Made by a program: the position numbers and the translations under genes
Notes under the pieces: generated by a model
What the model was told of the DNA's origin: nothing
What the model saw: only the letters and a program-made list of their open reading frames with translations
The model's database searches: none
Virus record (IMG/VR): IMGVR_UViG_3300028840_002151
Span: 1-32,192 of that record
Length of the DNA stretch: 32,192 nt
Direction: 5' to 3' (one strand)
From: a virus
Part shown: in pieces, positions 20,135 to 29,592 of the stretch
Layout of the letters: the number at the start of each line of letters is the position of its first letter
Numbering within the stretch: position 1 is the first letter of the stretch

Positions 20135-23100
20135 ATGGTTGAGATAAAAGAAAGAAGGACGAAAATCGCAGCTGGAAGCGGAGGATTGGTAATAATATTA
20201 ATAATCTTGTTTTTTCTCTCAGACCAGCCAGGTATCATATATGGTGTTAAGTTCTATTTCCCAGTTTACGCCACGTGCGACGTATTAAACTGCTTTATAG
20301 AGGGCAACATTTCGCATAATTTCACCAAAAGCATCTGCTTCTCGAAGGACAGGCTAAGCGGGGAGTTTCCAGAAATAGCGCGGCAGATTAACTTTAGGTA
20401 TCTGGGAAACGTATCTTTAGAGACTTATGTTTACGGGGTAATTGAGCGTAACTATACGTGTCAATATAGCGCTACTTGGGACGCAAACAATACGTGGTGT
20501 TGGTATCTGGACATAAACGGAAGCAATATCACAGTTTTTTCCGTGTCGAATTGGACCCACGGAAACGCACAGACAAAGACAGTCTACTGGGACGAGTACG
20601 GGATAATCGGAACTAAGCAGCTAACAGTTAAAGACTGGAAATCCGTCCCACAGGAGATTTGCCTTAAACCGAATGTTAATTACACTGTTAGGATAGATTT
20701 CGAAAAGCCCCCCTGGTCTATGGGGAAATTCAATATATCCGTAAGACTTCCAAACAATATGAGCGCCACTAGATTCGGACTGGACCCATGGTGGTCGGAC
20801 GACTATTCCAAAAGAGTTGAGATACGTTTGGAAAACTTAGATAACGTAGACCACTCTGAGGAATTGATAGAAATAGATTACGGGGATCTTTTTACATCTA
20901 GTTTATATAGCAAAATAGAGTTTAGGATGGTTAACGAAACTGGCACCGACCAGGTAACCGTGAACGTGAGTATTCTGGGCAACCACATAGGCGACAGTTA
21001 TCAGACAACTGCAAATTCTTTGACTTCATGGTATGCCGATAACGGAGGTTTTTATCAGTCGTTCAGGGCGAACAGGAGCAATATATCGGCGATAGCCATA
21101 AACCTAGCGCGGGACGGAACGGGAGATGTTTCGGGTTGGAGGACCCTAGAAATCCAGTCTTCTTGTGGGGGGATAGTATTGTGCAATACTTCTATAAAGA
21201 ACCATAACAACGAGACTAATATATCGACTTCGAATGGCTGGGTGAATACCACTATCGTCTGCAACGAGTTAACCCCACTTGATACCTATTTTATATATTT
21301 CAAATGTAGCGGATGCGCTGGAAACAGCAATAATGATTTACAGGTCCATGGCGCGGTTAACACACCTAATTCTTATCCTTTAGGTCAGTTTCTTGATACT
21401 GGTTGCGGGGGCTCTAACCATGACGTTGCCTTTAAAATCTATTATGATAATGATACGACCTTTAGAGCGAATGAGAAATTGGCTTTCACTCTTGATGACA
21501 ATATAATAAACGGGGACGGGAATGAGAGAACCTTGGAGTTATATTATAACAACAACGGCGCTTCAGACTTAAATTATACTTTAGATACGTCAAACCCATA
21601 TTATGATACGGATAGCAATTATACAGTCGGCTCGGAAGAGAGTGCAGCGGCGGGCGCTGGCCTCACATGGGTCTGGAACATCACCAAGAACAGTACGTCT
21701 AACACTCATATGTCTATCAATGTTTCCGTAAAGGCTGACGCGGCTATAATAGCATGTAACGTTGATATCGATGGAACTAACTATACGATGTCAAAGGATA
21801 ATAGTACGGGATTTGACTATACGTGGACAGTTCTCGCAGACGGTAACTATACTCTTAGAGCTTATTGTAATGATACGTCCAATATTACAACCATGACTAC
21901 GATAGCATGGTATAAGTATGATACCACCTCTCCAGTTGTTTCATGGGCCTCTTGGACTGGTCATAATATTACCACCACGGTTAAGGATACCACAATTAGA
22001 ACGACCGCCGATGAAACTGTAAACTGCACATTACACTTTAACGGAACCGATTATTCTAATGCCACCTCGGCTCTTTCTCATTCGTGGAGAATAACCAATG
22101 CGAATCAGGGGAACCATAGTAGTATAAATGTTACTTGTGATGACTTAGCCAATAATAAAGGATATTCTACTAGCGCATGGTGGAATGTAAGCTATCAGGA
22201 ATGCGAGATACTAAATACTTCTGGACAATACTATCTAAGACGAGGGAATATATCAAATCATGGCAGCTCGTGTTTCAATATATCTGCTGACAACGTAACC
22301 TTGGATTGCGCTGGCTATACGATAGACGGAACCAGCCCCGGCTCTGGTACTGCTTCTGGGATCAATATTACTGGAGCCACCAATGTGACGATAGCGAACT
22401 GCACGGTAACGGAGTTCAGATACGGCGTTTACGCCAGGGGGATGTTCAACTCTACCGTCAAGAACAATACCGTCTACGACCATACGCATAGCGGGTTTTA
22501 CTGGGATTCTGACGATTATAATTCCCTGCACAACAACACCGTTAACGGAACTACCTATGCGATGTATCTGACGTCATCCATAGGGAACAAACTCGACAAC
22601 AGTAGCTTTTCCACTGTTAGCGGAAATGCCATGTATGTAACAGGGAGCTCCGCCGATAACCAGTTTAAGAACAGCACGTTTTATTCTAATACGGAAGATG
22701 TGTTTTATTATGGAAGTGGTGCTTATAGCAATACCATAAAAAATTGTTCTTTTAATGGGGGGGATGGAACTACAGATTATATGATAGACATCTATGGAGA
22801 TAGTTTGACTGTTGATAATATAATTGTGGAAACTACATCTGCTTGTGGATTGAATTTAGATGGTTCAGAAAATGTTGTCGTGGCAAATAGTACAATAACG
22901 TCTAAGAGGTGGGGACTGCGTATACGTGCAGCAACCTTTCAGAATACAATAAAAAACAATACCATCTCTGCTACTACTACATCTTCTCAGTCGATGGTAG
23001 TTATTGGCGACCATAATAGTATCTACAACAACACTATCCTCTCTTCGAATGATGGTGTTCTCATATCATTTGACACGGGTAACCACAACAACTTCACAAA

Positions 23101-24568
23101 CAATACTGTGTTTGTGGATGATATAGCAATAAAAGTAGCGGGGGGTGCTAGAGATAATATATTTAAAAATAATTCTATTACAAGTGATACTCTTGACTTT
23201 GGTATATGGGTAACAGATGGAGCCCATGACAACAACTTCACAAACAATACAATAACGAAAGCAGCTAAAGGAATTTATCTGAATATAGTAAATTCTGGGT
23301 ATCCCGATTTAAAAGACAATTGGTTTATAAATAATACGATAGTAGGTACTACAATGTGGGGCGTGGATACTAGAGATTCTACTGGAGTCTGTGGACCTAA
23401 CTATTTTCTTAATACTACTTATGACAAAGAATATGTAAGTTCTGGTTGCGAGCTTGTCAGGATGTGGTATGTTACGGTCAATGTAACTAACGGCTCTACC
23501 CAGCTAAACGCAAATTACACTTTCTACAACAACTCCCAGGAGTTGGCCTACAACGGCACCACGGGGGCTGACGGTCTGGCGACCGAGAAAGTGATAGAAT
23601 ACAAGAACATCTCCGGCACGACCTACTGGCATACGAATTACACTGTAAACATAACCAAGAACGGGTTCGATACGGCGAACACCAGCCAGAACATAACGAC
23701 GAACAGGCGGTTGAACTTCACGCTGACTGATATAGAGTGCAGCGTAATCGTGGCGATAAGCTGGAACATATACGGAGCCGTCACCACTTTATTTTATCCA
23801 GCGTCCAACACATCTCAGAATGTCAGCGCTCTTGGACAAATAGACCTAAACAATTCCGATCAGGTTACGTCAACTATGGTAGTGTATAGCAACCATACCA
23901 CAAACAGTTCTGGAGGAGCTTCAAACGCCACCGATGGGGACTTGACGACCGCGTGGTATTCTGCATCCGATTACCCCCTAAGGGCGTATTGGCAGGTGGA
24001 TTTGGGAGAGAACATGACGAACATCTCCACAATGAAATGGTACTTCATAAAGGGCGATAATGCTTCCAGATACTTTAACATCTCATATTCGCTTGACAAC
24101 CTGACATGGACGAATCCGAGTTGGGGATGGTTCCTATATGGGACTAACGGCAGTTGGAATTCAATATCGCCGACAGATGATATAACGGCTCGTTATATAC
24201 GGCTACTATTTGTAAATGAATATACAAATGTGAGTAATACTACAGCTGGAGAAACCGACGTTGTAAGTTCGTTTTTAGGCGGACTTGCAGAATTTGAGGT
24301 CTATCTTGATGGTAAGGGAATCTTCAATATCACATCGGACGAGGATGCAAACATAACGGTCAGGATAAACGAAACACATTCAAACATTACTTTCAAGATT
24401 TCCAAGGATTTCAACGTCAGCCATAGCAAGGTTATGACAACGTCTTACCAGGAAATTTTAAACATAACTACCCCGAACACGTATTACCAGCTTTGGGCTT
24501 GGGCTAACCTAAGCGGGGACATAGCGGATTACAGTTATCTTTGGGACTTTTATTGTATTCCAGTATGA
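20135..24568 (+). CDS. Giant sequon-rich surface glycoprotein / adhesin, 1477 aa
   Basis: Domains in order: a short basic N-terminus, then a membrane segment GLVIILIILFFLSD (about 17-30); cysteine- and sequon-rich beta domains (35-210, with 11 N-x-S/T sites); a region starting DPWWSDDYSKRVEIRL (about 217); Ig-like domains with DGNYTLRAYCND (about 565); a NosD-type parallel beta-helix (about 690-1090; NNTV/NNTI coils); a PEGA-like beta domain (about 1110-1200); and a discoidin (F5/8 type C)-like domain (about 1225-1390, ATDGDLTTAWYS... YWQVDLGE), which usually binds sugars. Sequons run throughout, implying N-glycosylation outside the cell. Placed between tail tip and hub genes, it probably recognises the host. 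Bases about 22690-23450 are markedly AT-rich. Confidence 0.8.
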   Translation: MVEIKERRTKIAAGSGGLVIILIILFFLSDQPGIIYGVKFYFPVYATCDVLNCFIEGNISHNFTKSICFSKDRLSGEFPEIARQINFRYLGNVSLETYVYGVIERNYTCQYSATWDANNTWCWYLDINGSNITVFSVSNWTHGNAQTKTVYWDEYGIIGTKQLTVKDWKSVPQEICLKPNVNYTVRIDFEKPPWSMGKFNISVRLPNNMSATRFGLDPWWSDDYSKRVEIRLENLDNVDHSEELIEIDYGDLFTSSLYSKIEFRMVNETGTDQVTVNVSILGNHIGDSYQTTANSLTSWYADNGGFYQSFRANRSNISAIAINLARDGTGDVSGWRTLEIQSSCGGIVLCNTSIKNHNNETNISTSNGWVNTTIVCNELTPLDTYFIYFKCSGCAGNSNNDLQVHGAVNTPNSYPLGQFLDTGCGGSNHDVAFKIYYDNDTTFRANEKLAFTLDDNIINGDGNERTLELYYNNNGASDLNYTLDTSNPYYDTDSNYTVGSEESAAAGAGLTWVWNITKNSTSNTHMSINVSVKADAAIIACNVDIDGTNYTMSKDNSTGFDYTWTVLADGNYTLRAYCNDTSNITTMTTIAWYKYDTTSPVVSWASWTGHNITTTVKDTTIRTTADETVNCTLHFNGTDYSNATSALSHSWRITNANQGNHSSINVTCDDLANNKGYSTSAWWNVSYQECEILNTSGQYYLRRGNISNHGSSCFNISADNVTLDCAGYTIDGTSPGSGTASGINITGATNVTIANCTVTEFRYGVYARGMFNSTVKNNTVYDHTHSGFYWDSDDYNSLHNNTVNGTTYAMYLTSSIGNKLDNSSFSTVSGNAMYVTGSSADNQFKNSTFYSNTEDVFYYGSGAYSNTIKNCSFNGGDGTTDYMIDIYGDSLTVDNIIVETTSACGLNLDGSENVVVANSTITSKRWGLRIRAATFQNTIKNNTISATTTSSQSMVVIGDHNSIYNNTILSSNDGVLISFDTGNHNNFTNNTVFVDDIAIKVAGGARDNIFKNNSITSDTLDFGIWVTDGAHDNNFTNNTITKAAKGIYLNIVNSGYPDLKDNWFINNTIVGTTMWGVDTRDSTGVCGPNYFLNTTYDKEYVSSGCELVRMWYVTVNVTNGSTQLNANYTFYNNSQELAYNGTTGADGLATEKVIEYKNISGTTYWHTNYTVNITKNGFDTANTSQNITTNRRLNFTLTDIECSVIVAISWNIYGAVTTLFYPASNTSQNVSALGQIDLNNSDQVTSTMVVYSNHTTNSSGGASNATDGDLTTAWYSASDYPLRAYWQVDLGENMTNISTMKWYFIKGDNASRYFNISYSLDNLTWTNPSWGWFLYGTNGSWNSISPTDDITARYIRLLFVNEYTNVSNTTAGETDVVSSFLGGLAEFEVYLDGKGIFNITSDEDANITVRINETHSNITFKISKDFNVSHSKVMTTSYQEILNITTPNTYYQLWAWANLSGDIADYSYLWDFYCIPV
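23085..23250 (+). repeat. 22-bp direct repeat within the beta-helix
   Basis: The 22 bases starting ACAACAACTTCACAAAC at 23085-23106 recur at 23229-23250, exactly 144 bp (48 codons, about two coils) apart. They encode (H/D)NNFTNNT, so this is a recent duplication of beta-helix coils. Confidence 0.7.
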
Positions 24569-26136
24569 CGACGATAGGAGGGACGGTCTACGCGCCGCCG
24601 ACGGAAACTGGAAGATTGAGGTCGAGAGTAGTCTACAAGTTGGTCGACGGGGACGACTACGTGGACATCTCAGATTACGTCTACCGTTGGGTGACTGTGG
24701 AGGATATAGAGAAACCGATAAGTACGGCGAAAATCAACTTGTCCCCCGTGTTTATAACCGACGATTTAGACGATACGATTATCGACGGGACAGAGATACG
24801 GATATATGTCGGCGACTCAGTACCGAGCGAGCTTTGGTTCGCCGGGATAAAGACCGACCTGGAGCAAGACGGGGTCACGGGGGTAATGCACTGTGTGAAT
24901 ACGGGGATTGAACTGGAGAGGAGGGAGGTTACGCAGGATTTCATCTACCACAAAGACCCTGTATACTCCGGCAGGCTGGTTGAGATAGCCAAGTACATGA
25001 TAGACAATTACACCACACTTGACAGCCAGGGGATAGAATATACTTCAACCAAACTATCGGACAAGATAATATGCGATCACGAACCAATCATAGACGTGCT
25101 CAAGAAAATAAAGGAAACCCTGCAGTGGGAGCATTACGTCAGGAACGGGGTGTATTACCTGCATTCCTCGAACTATATAGACAACAGCGTTACTTTAACA
25201 GTAGGAACCGACCTTGTTGCTTTCGGGGACTGGAGCAGGGATAATAGCAACCTTGTCAACAAGCTTACAGTTTACGGGGCGAGTGAGAGCCATTCTACCC
25301 AACAGCTTTTCAGCGGCGACGGCACGGAGAACCAGGAGTTCGAACTCACGTACCCGTATTTCAGTAATGTGAAGGTCGAGATTGACGTAGCCGGGACGTG
25401 GACGGAAAAGACAGGCGCAATCCCAGGCTCCACTACCGGGACATACGATTACACGATGCACCCAGATTCCAGCCAGAAGCTTATTAGGTTCGACGGAACG
25501 ACCGGGTATAACCCCCCAGCGGCCGCGGATAATGTTAGGGTTACATATACCCATGCTTGGCAAGTTCCGTATACCGCACAGGACGACATAAGCATTGAAA
25601 AGTACGACAAATACGAGAAAACTATGTATAGACCAGATTTAAAAACCAAGGATGACGTCGTCGAGTTCACCAAGAAGTACCTGACGAATTATAGTTCCCC
25701 CTTCAAGATAGGGACTGTGGTGTGCAAAAGGAGCAATTTAAGAGTGGGGGAGCGTGTAACTATTGTTGACAGCAGGAACAACGTCAACGAGGCGTTTACG
25801 ATAACTAGGATGGAAATGGCGTGGCCGGAGTATCTCTGCACCCTGGATGTCGGAAGCCAACCGAGAAACCTTGGGGACTGGAGGCGCGGGCTTAACGAGA
25901 GGGTCAGGAGATTAGAAGAGGAAAACCGCGGATACGCGTCCGCTTCTAGATACGAATGGTTACATAAACCTGAGGTAACTATAAACACCTCGATTTCTTA
26001 TTTTAAGTTGGAAACGTCAGTTAAGGGCTCGAACTTTTTGCTTGGATCCAGCGGAACCGACATACTCGGTAGTTCCGGGACGGGAACCCCGCTCGGAGAT
26101 ACTACAAAAACTACTGTTATAGAGGAGACATTTTAA
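24565..26136 (+). CDS. Tail hub / Tal-type protein (gp27-like)
   Basis: ATG 24565 overlaps the adhesin stop as ATGA; an upstream TTG is unlikely. The 523-aa protein begins with hub-type beta domains (RVVYKLVDGDDYVDISDYVYRWVTVEDIEKPISTAKI), includes IIDGTEIRIYVGD and a helical DHEPIIDVLKKIKETLQWEHYVRNGVYYLH piece, and continues with NSNLVNKLTVYG (a mark of the tail-hub family). A coiled-coil helix (RRGLNERVRRLEEENRG, about 440-456) and a short Gly/Ser/Thr-rich tail follow. It would form the trimer at the tail tip. No lysin domain is seen at its C-terminus. Confidence 0.75.
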   Translation: MTTIGGTVYAPPTETGRLRSRVVYKLVDGDDYVDISDYVYRWVTVEDIEKPISTAKINLSPVFITDDLDDTIIDGTEIRIYVGDSVPSELWFAGIKTDLEQDGVTGVMHCVNTGIELERREVTQDFIYHKDPVYSGRLVEIAKYMIDNYTTLDSQGIEYTSTKLSDKIICDHEPIIDVLKKIKETLQWEHYVRNGVYYLHSSNYIDNSVTLTVGTDLVAFGDWSRDNSNLVNKLTVYGASESHSTQQLFSGDGTENQEFELTYPYFSNVKVEIDVAGTWTEKTGAIPGSTTGTYDYTMHPDSSQKLIRFDGTTGYNPPAAADNVRVTYTHAWQVPYTAQDDISIEKYDKYEKTMYRPDLKTKDDVVEFTKKYLTNYSSPFKIGTVVCKRSNLRVGERVTIVDSRNNVNEAFTITRMEMAWPEYLCTLDVGSQPRNLGDWRRGLNERVRRLEEENRGYASASRYEWLHKPEVTINTSISYFKLETSVKGSNFLLGSSGTDILGSSGTGTPLGDTTKTTVIEETF

Positions 26137-26137
26137 A

Positions 26138-26515
26138 ATGACAACCACAGCTATGATAACGACGGCAGGTCAGGACCAGATACAGACGGACTTCTTACAA
26201 CTGCTTGCAGACGCCATCCAATTCGGGGAGCTTGGAACCGGGACGACCGCCGCGACTGCTTCGGACACCGCCGTAGAGTCTTCAGTATCTGGGTCGAACA
26301 GGAGATGGGACAGCTTTGAGGTTGGTTCCGACTACGTCGAATTCGTCTATACCGCTGGGTTCGACGAGTTTGACGGAAACGATATAAGCGAGATAGTAGG
26401 GAAGGATTCGGAAGGAACCGTGTTCTTCAGGATAACATTCACGGCTCAATCCAAGACGACAACGAATGAGTTTATATTTACGATAAGAATTCCGATAACA
26501 TTCACGCAAAACTAG
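26138..26515 (+). CDS. Tail fibre-type protein (125 aa)
   Basis: The product starts MTTTAMITTAGQDQIQTDFLQLLADAIQFGELGTGTTAATASDTAVESSV, very like the N-terminal attachment segment of many short tail fibres, then beta strands (DYVEFVYTAGFDEF, FFRITFTAQSKTTTNEFIFTIRI). It follows the hub by one base and precedes the three fibre-like genes. It is probably the piece that joins fibres to the tail tip. Confidence 0.6.
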   Translation: MTTTAMITTAGQDQIQTDFLQLLADAIQFGELGTGTTAATASDTAVESSVSGSNRRWDSFEVGSDYVEFVYTAGFDEFDGNDISEIVGKDSEGTVFFRITFTAQSKTTTNEFIFTIRIPITFTQN

Positions 26516-26611
26516 ATGGAAAAAGAAAGATTTAAGGGAAAACTTCGAATTGGAAAACCAGAACTGAGCATTTCGACAAGGACAAGAAATGACGCATCCG
26601 AGCAAGATTGA
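26516..26611 (+). CDS. Hypothetical 31-aa basic peptide
   Basis: The ATG follows the previous stop directly and the frame ends 23 nt inside the next gene. The peptide MEKERFKGKLRIGKPELSISTRTRN is basic. No ribosome-binding site is visible. It fills an otherwise empty 73-nt gap, which is the only real support; it may not be translated. Confidence 0.35.
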   Translation: MEKERFKGKLRIGKPELSISTRTRNDASEQD

Positions 26612-27185
26612 CGGGGATACGGTGACCCATACGGAATGGAACAACCAGGCGGAGGAGTTCAGGGTAAAGGTTACCAGATTTCAGAGAGCCGGGCCATTAA
26701 CCTTTGCCAGTTCGGGCTGGGATAAGCAGATTGTTGGAACGTTAAATCCAGAAGGCAGTTACAGCGCCGTGTTGGGGATATATGCTACTTTTGAAGTTGA
26801 TGCGGGATATACTTCCGGCGGAATAGATAATGAAAACCTTATTAGATTCATAATTACAAATATTAATAATTCAGGACATGCAAGCGGAAATCAAAGTGTC
26901 GTTACTAGATATGTCAGAGAACACGAGGATTCAGGCGAAAACTGGATAAGCAAGACAATCTACTCCACGTTCAACGACGGGGATCAGGATTATGAAACGG
27001 ATAACACTGAACCTAGACAATGCTATTTTCCATGCGGAGCTACGGAATATACGATATATATACAGGCATGTAGTATTAATGAGGATAATGGGGGATTCAG
27101 TGGGAAGAGTCCGAAAATCCGAAATATTGACGCTTACGTCTACTGGCTTGACAACTGCTATCTGATAACGGAGGGAATACCATGA
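26589..27185 (+). CDS. Fibre-like protein A (198 aa), first of three tandem relatives
   Basis: The product begins MTHPSKIDGDTVTHTEWNNQ, a DGD-x-hydroxy-E start used by many viral fibre proteins, and ends with strand KIRNIDAYVYWLDNCYLI. Between are beta strands (GSYSAVLGIYATFEVDAG). The layout matches the next two genes: polar start, Y-x-I/V-L-G strand in the middle, I/V-x-V-Y-x-Y-x-D strand at the end. Probably tail or head fibre. A sequon NNS occurs at about residue 93. Confidence 0.6.
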   Translation: MTHPSKIDGDTVTHTEWNNQAEEFRVKVTRFQRAGPLTFASSGWDKQIVGTLNPEGSYSAVLGIYATFEVDAGYTSGGIDNENLIRFIITNINNSGHASGNQSVVTRYVREHEDSGENWISKTIYSTFNDGDQDYETDNTEPRQCYFPCGATEYTIYIQACSINEDNGGFSGKSPKIRNIDAYVYWLDNCYLITEGIP

Positions 27186-27760
27186 CTGTCGGAAGGATAA
27201 GACAAAAGCACGATACCAATTATCCATTAACTGGAGATGACTGGACTGAGAACGGGAATTTGCTTAGGTGCTATGTTAGAAGATTCAGTGATAATAATGA
27301 ACATAAATTTGGGTGTTCTACGGCATATGAAGACTGGGACGCCACAAACTGGGAGCTAATCACACGGTGGGACTGGAACTTTAAGACGGACGACACGACA
27401 TATAATATTATTTTGGGTATGAGATTCGAATGTGAGATGAAGAAGGACGGGGACAATCAGCCTTATGCACGTATACTATTGACAAATACTGGAGAGGACA
27501 GCTCTTACGATTACCAATCCAACAACAAGACCTTTGAATTAATGAGCGACAGTCTCACGAACTCTGGGACGAGTTACGCAGAGAGGGTAGTAACTTGGAA
27601 TATGTGGGATAGAGTTGACAGAGCCACAGCAAGACAGTACCAGCCAGGGGAGCAGGAGAGATATAAGTTTGATATTGTAGCGACTGGAAACGGTTGGATA
27701 AAAAATATGACAGTTGATGTTTACTACTTCGATAGGGGATATATGTTTACAAGTTATTAA
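27182..27760 (+). CDS. Fibre-like protein B (192 aa), second tandem relative
   Basis: GGAGGGAATACC lies before the ATG, which overlaps the previous stop. The product starts MTVGRIRQKHDTNYPLTGDDWTEN, has TTYNIILGMRFECEM in the middle and ends MTVDVYYFDRGYMF. Trp, Asp and Tyr are common (WELITRWDWNFKTDD), as in glycan-binding surfaces. Same overall plan as its neighbours but sequence has diverged strongly. Confidence 0.6.
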   Translation: MTVGRIRQKHDTNYPLTGDDWTENGNLLRCYVRRFSDNNEHKFGCSTAYEDWDATNWELITRWDWNFKTDDTTYNIILGMRFECEMKKDGDNQPYARILLTNTGEDSSYDYQSNNKTFELMSDSLTNSGTSYAERVVTWNMWDRVDRATARQYQPGEQERYKFDIVATGNGWIKNMTVDVYYFDRGYMFTSY

Positions 27761-27761
27761 T

Positions 27762-28259
27762 ATGACATTTCACACGAAATCGGACGGGGACAATCTGAGC
27801 GATACGGAGTATATGGAGAGCTTAGATGAGGACTGTAGGATTTGGGTGCAGAAGTATACTAGAGCTGGCGAGAGCAGCGGAGATGGAAAGCAAGACGATA
27901 TAGGGACTCTCACGGTACAGTCGGGCAGTAACTATGCCATTATTTTAGGTGTTGTATTGAAGACGGACATACACAGCGGCGAAGCGTTTGTCCGCATAAA
28001 AGGGACTGGTGGTAGTTCCTTTGATGTTTGTAACTTAGTTAATAATGAGGGTAACTACAAGACAATGCGATCTGTGCCATGGATGCCTGCAACTCTCTGC
28101 GAGACCAAGAGGACTGGGAGTGGAGATATAGATACTAGGGAGGACGCTCTACTCCATTACGCGTCCTATGACATAGACGTTTACCATAATGGCGCTGGGA
28201 CTCATACTCAAAATGTAGAGGTTTATATTTATCACTTGGACAATGGAACACTACAATAA
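27762..28259 (+). CDS. Fibre-like protein C (165 aa), third tandem relative
   Basis: ATG 27762 directly follows the previous stop, and I prefer it to an internal start within gene B at 27714. The product starts MTFHTKSDGDNLSDTEYMES, includes GSNYAIILGVVLKTDI and ends VEVYIYHLDNGTLQ, giving clear similarity to the A and B products at start, middle strand and end. Probably another fibre or receptor-binding subunit. Confidence 0.6.
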   Translation: MTFHTKSDGDNLSDTEYMESLDEDCRIWVQKYTRAGESSGDGKQDDIGTLTVQSGSNYAIILGVVLKTDIHSGEAFVRIKGTGGSSFDVCNLVNNEGNYKTMRSVPWMPATLCETKRTGSGDIDTREDALLHYASYDIDVYHNGAGTHTQNVEVYIYHLDNGTLQ

Positions 28260-28271
28260 GGAGGAAAGACG

Positions 28272-28892
28272 ATGAAAATGACGTATGTCTTGGTGGGGTT
28301 ACTCGCCATGGGGCTCTTTTGGAGCGCCCACGGTTGCTGTAGCCCGACACCGATAAGTGGAAAAATACTAAGCGACTGCGACAGCAAGCCACTGGAAAAC
28401 GTGAAAGTGAAATTGGAATCCGATACTTCAACGACCAATAAGTACGGGTGGTTTTTCCTTACCGCCCACGGAAACGGGTATAAATGGATTACAGCCACAC
28501 TGGAAGGATACAAGAAGTACAGGACGAAGATAGATGTGAAATGCGGCCTGCCGGTATTCATGTACATTAGGATGGAACCAAATTATGGTTGCGAACCTGA
28601 GTATTGGTGTGGGGATGAGATATGCGATGAGACTGAGAACTGCTCTACGTGTCCTCAAGACTGCGGGGAGTGCGAAGAGCCAGAACCAGAGCCAAAACCG
28701 AAAACCACAAAAAAGAGCACACATGGTCACTGCGACCACTGTTTTTTTGTCGGTGGATTGGCTAGGTATTATCAAAACCTTCAGTTCGGCTGGTGGTACA
28801 AATATGCGGAAGACTGCGGAATAGAGTATGACCGCAAGATACCACCGCAGAATTTAAGGCATTTATGTAATCTAAAGGAGGCTATGAAATGA
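28272..28892 (+). CDS. Secreted Cys-rich protein with carboxypeptidase-regulatory-like domain
   Basis: AAGGAGG before the ATG supports the start. Residues 1-22 form a signal peptide (MKMTYVLVGLLAMGLFWSAHG) ending at CC, a possible lipidation or cleavage site. Residues 27-100 are a CarboxypepD_reg-like beta domain (ISGKILSDCDSKPLENVKVKLES... TNKYGWFFL). The segment CGDEICDETENCSTCPQDCG (113-132) is a Cys motif common in archaeal surface proteins, followed by an EPEPEPKPK linker and a His/Cys-rich C-terminal domain (HGHCDHCFF). It would act outside the cell or on the virion. Confidence 0.7.
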   Translation: MKMTYVLVGLLAMGLFWSAHGCCSPTPISGKILSDCDSKPLENVKVKLESDTSTTNKYGWFFLTAHGNGYKWITATLEGYKKYRTKIDVKCGLPVFMYIRMEPNYGCEPEYWCGDEICDETENCSTCPQDCGECEEPEPEPKPKTTKKSTHGHCDHCFFVGGLARYYQNLQFGWWYKYAEDCGIEYDRKIPPQNLRHLCNLKEAMK

Positions 28893-29290
28893 CAATAGAC
28901 GTAGAAGAAGTTTTAAGGAAATATATACGGGAAAGGGCTTCTAAGCCTGTTTATGACCCGTGTGGGGAAGATGCACATACCAAAGCGCAAGTGTTTGATA
29001 CTTATCCTGTTGTAAGACTAGAAGAGTTGCCTTGGGCTGACGACAATATCTTCCATGTGGGTGAGGAGCTGACTATAAATGTTGGCATAAGAGACATGAC
29101 CGCAGGTAAACCTGCACCTGTCATTCCAATCCCGAAAATAGAGGTTTTTGTAAGAAGACCAGATGGAATGGAAATCTCGGGTATAACAAACGAAGACGGA
29201 AAGGTGATGCTTACCCCCGACATAGAAGGAAGATGGAGCTTTTCTATTCCTGTCTTTGGGGTAGCGCCAATGTTTAATGTGGTGAAATAA
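28889..29290 (+). CDS. Ig-like domain protein (133 aa)
   Basis: AAAGGAGG and an ATGA overlap give the start. The N-terminal 45 residues are helical and charged (MTIDVEEVLRKYIRER). Residues 50-130 look like one Ig/CARDB-type sandwich: FHVGEELTINVGIRD, KIEVFVRRPDGMEISGITNEDGKVMLTPDIEGRW. No signal peptide is visible. It could be a virion component or a partner of the secreted protein before it. Confidence 0.6.
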   Translation: MTIDVEEVLRKYIRERASKPVYDPCGEDAHTKAQVFDTYPVVRLEELPWADDNIFHVGEELTINVGIRDMTAGKPAPVIPIPKIEVFVRRPDGMEISGITNEDGKVMLTPDIEGRWSFSIPVFGVAPMFNVVK

Positions 29291-29291
29291 A

Positions 29292-29573
29292 ATGGAAATA
29301 CCGATAGACATAACGACATTGTTCGGATTTGCCGTATTCGCCGGTAGCCTACTCAGCGGGATAGTCGGATACATAAATAGGCCAGATAGTGAGGAGTTTG
29401 AACTTCCGAAATTCAGCAAGACGGTGATTGTGGCAATAATAGGTGGTGCGTCCGCTTTTATGGCAGCCATAGATACGATAAACCAGCAGTCACCCTGGTT
29501 TCCGCTAGTATGTATAGGATTACTGGTAGGTTGGGGCGCCGATAGTGCAAGGAACGGAATCGGGCTGAAATAG
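29292..29573 (+). CDS. Holin-like membrane protein (93 aa)
   Basis: The protein has three possible membrane segments, about 8-27 (TLFGFAVFAGSLLSGIVGYI), 43-60 (TVIVAIIGGASAFMAAID) and 68-84 (PWFPLVCIGLLVGWGAD). Polar turns and a short basic tail separate and end them. Size, topology and grouping with two other small membrane genes at the end of the structural module suggest a holin, but no lysin is next to it. Confidence 0.6.
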   Translation: MEIPIDITTLFGFAVFAGSLLSGIVGYINRPDSEEFELPKFSKTVIVAIIGGASAFMAAIDTINQQSPWFPLVCIGLLVGWGADSARNGIGLK

Positions 29574-29592
29574 GCCCATTTCTTTTTTTAAA

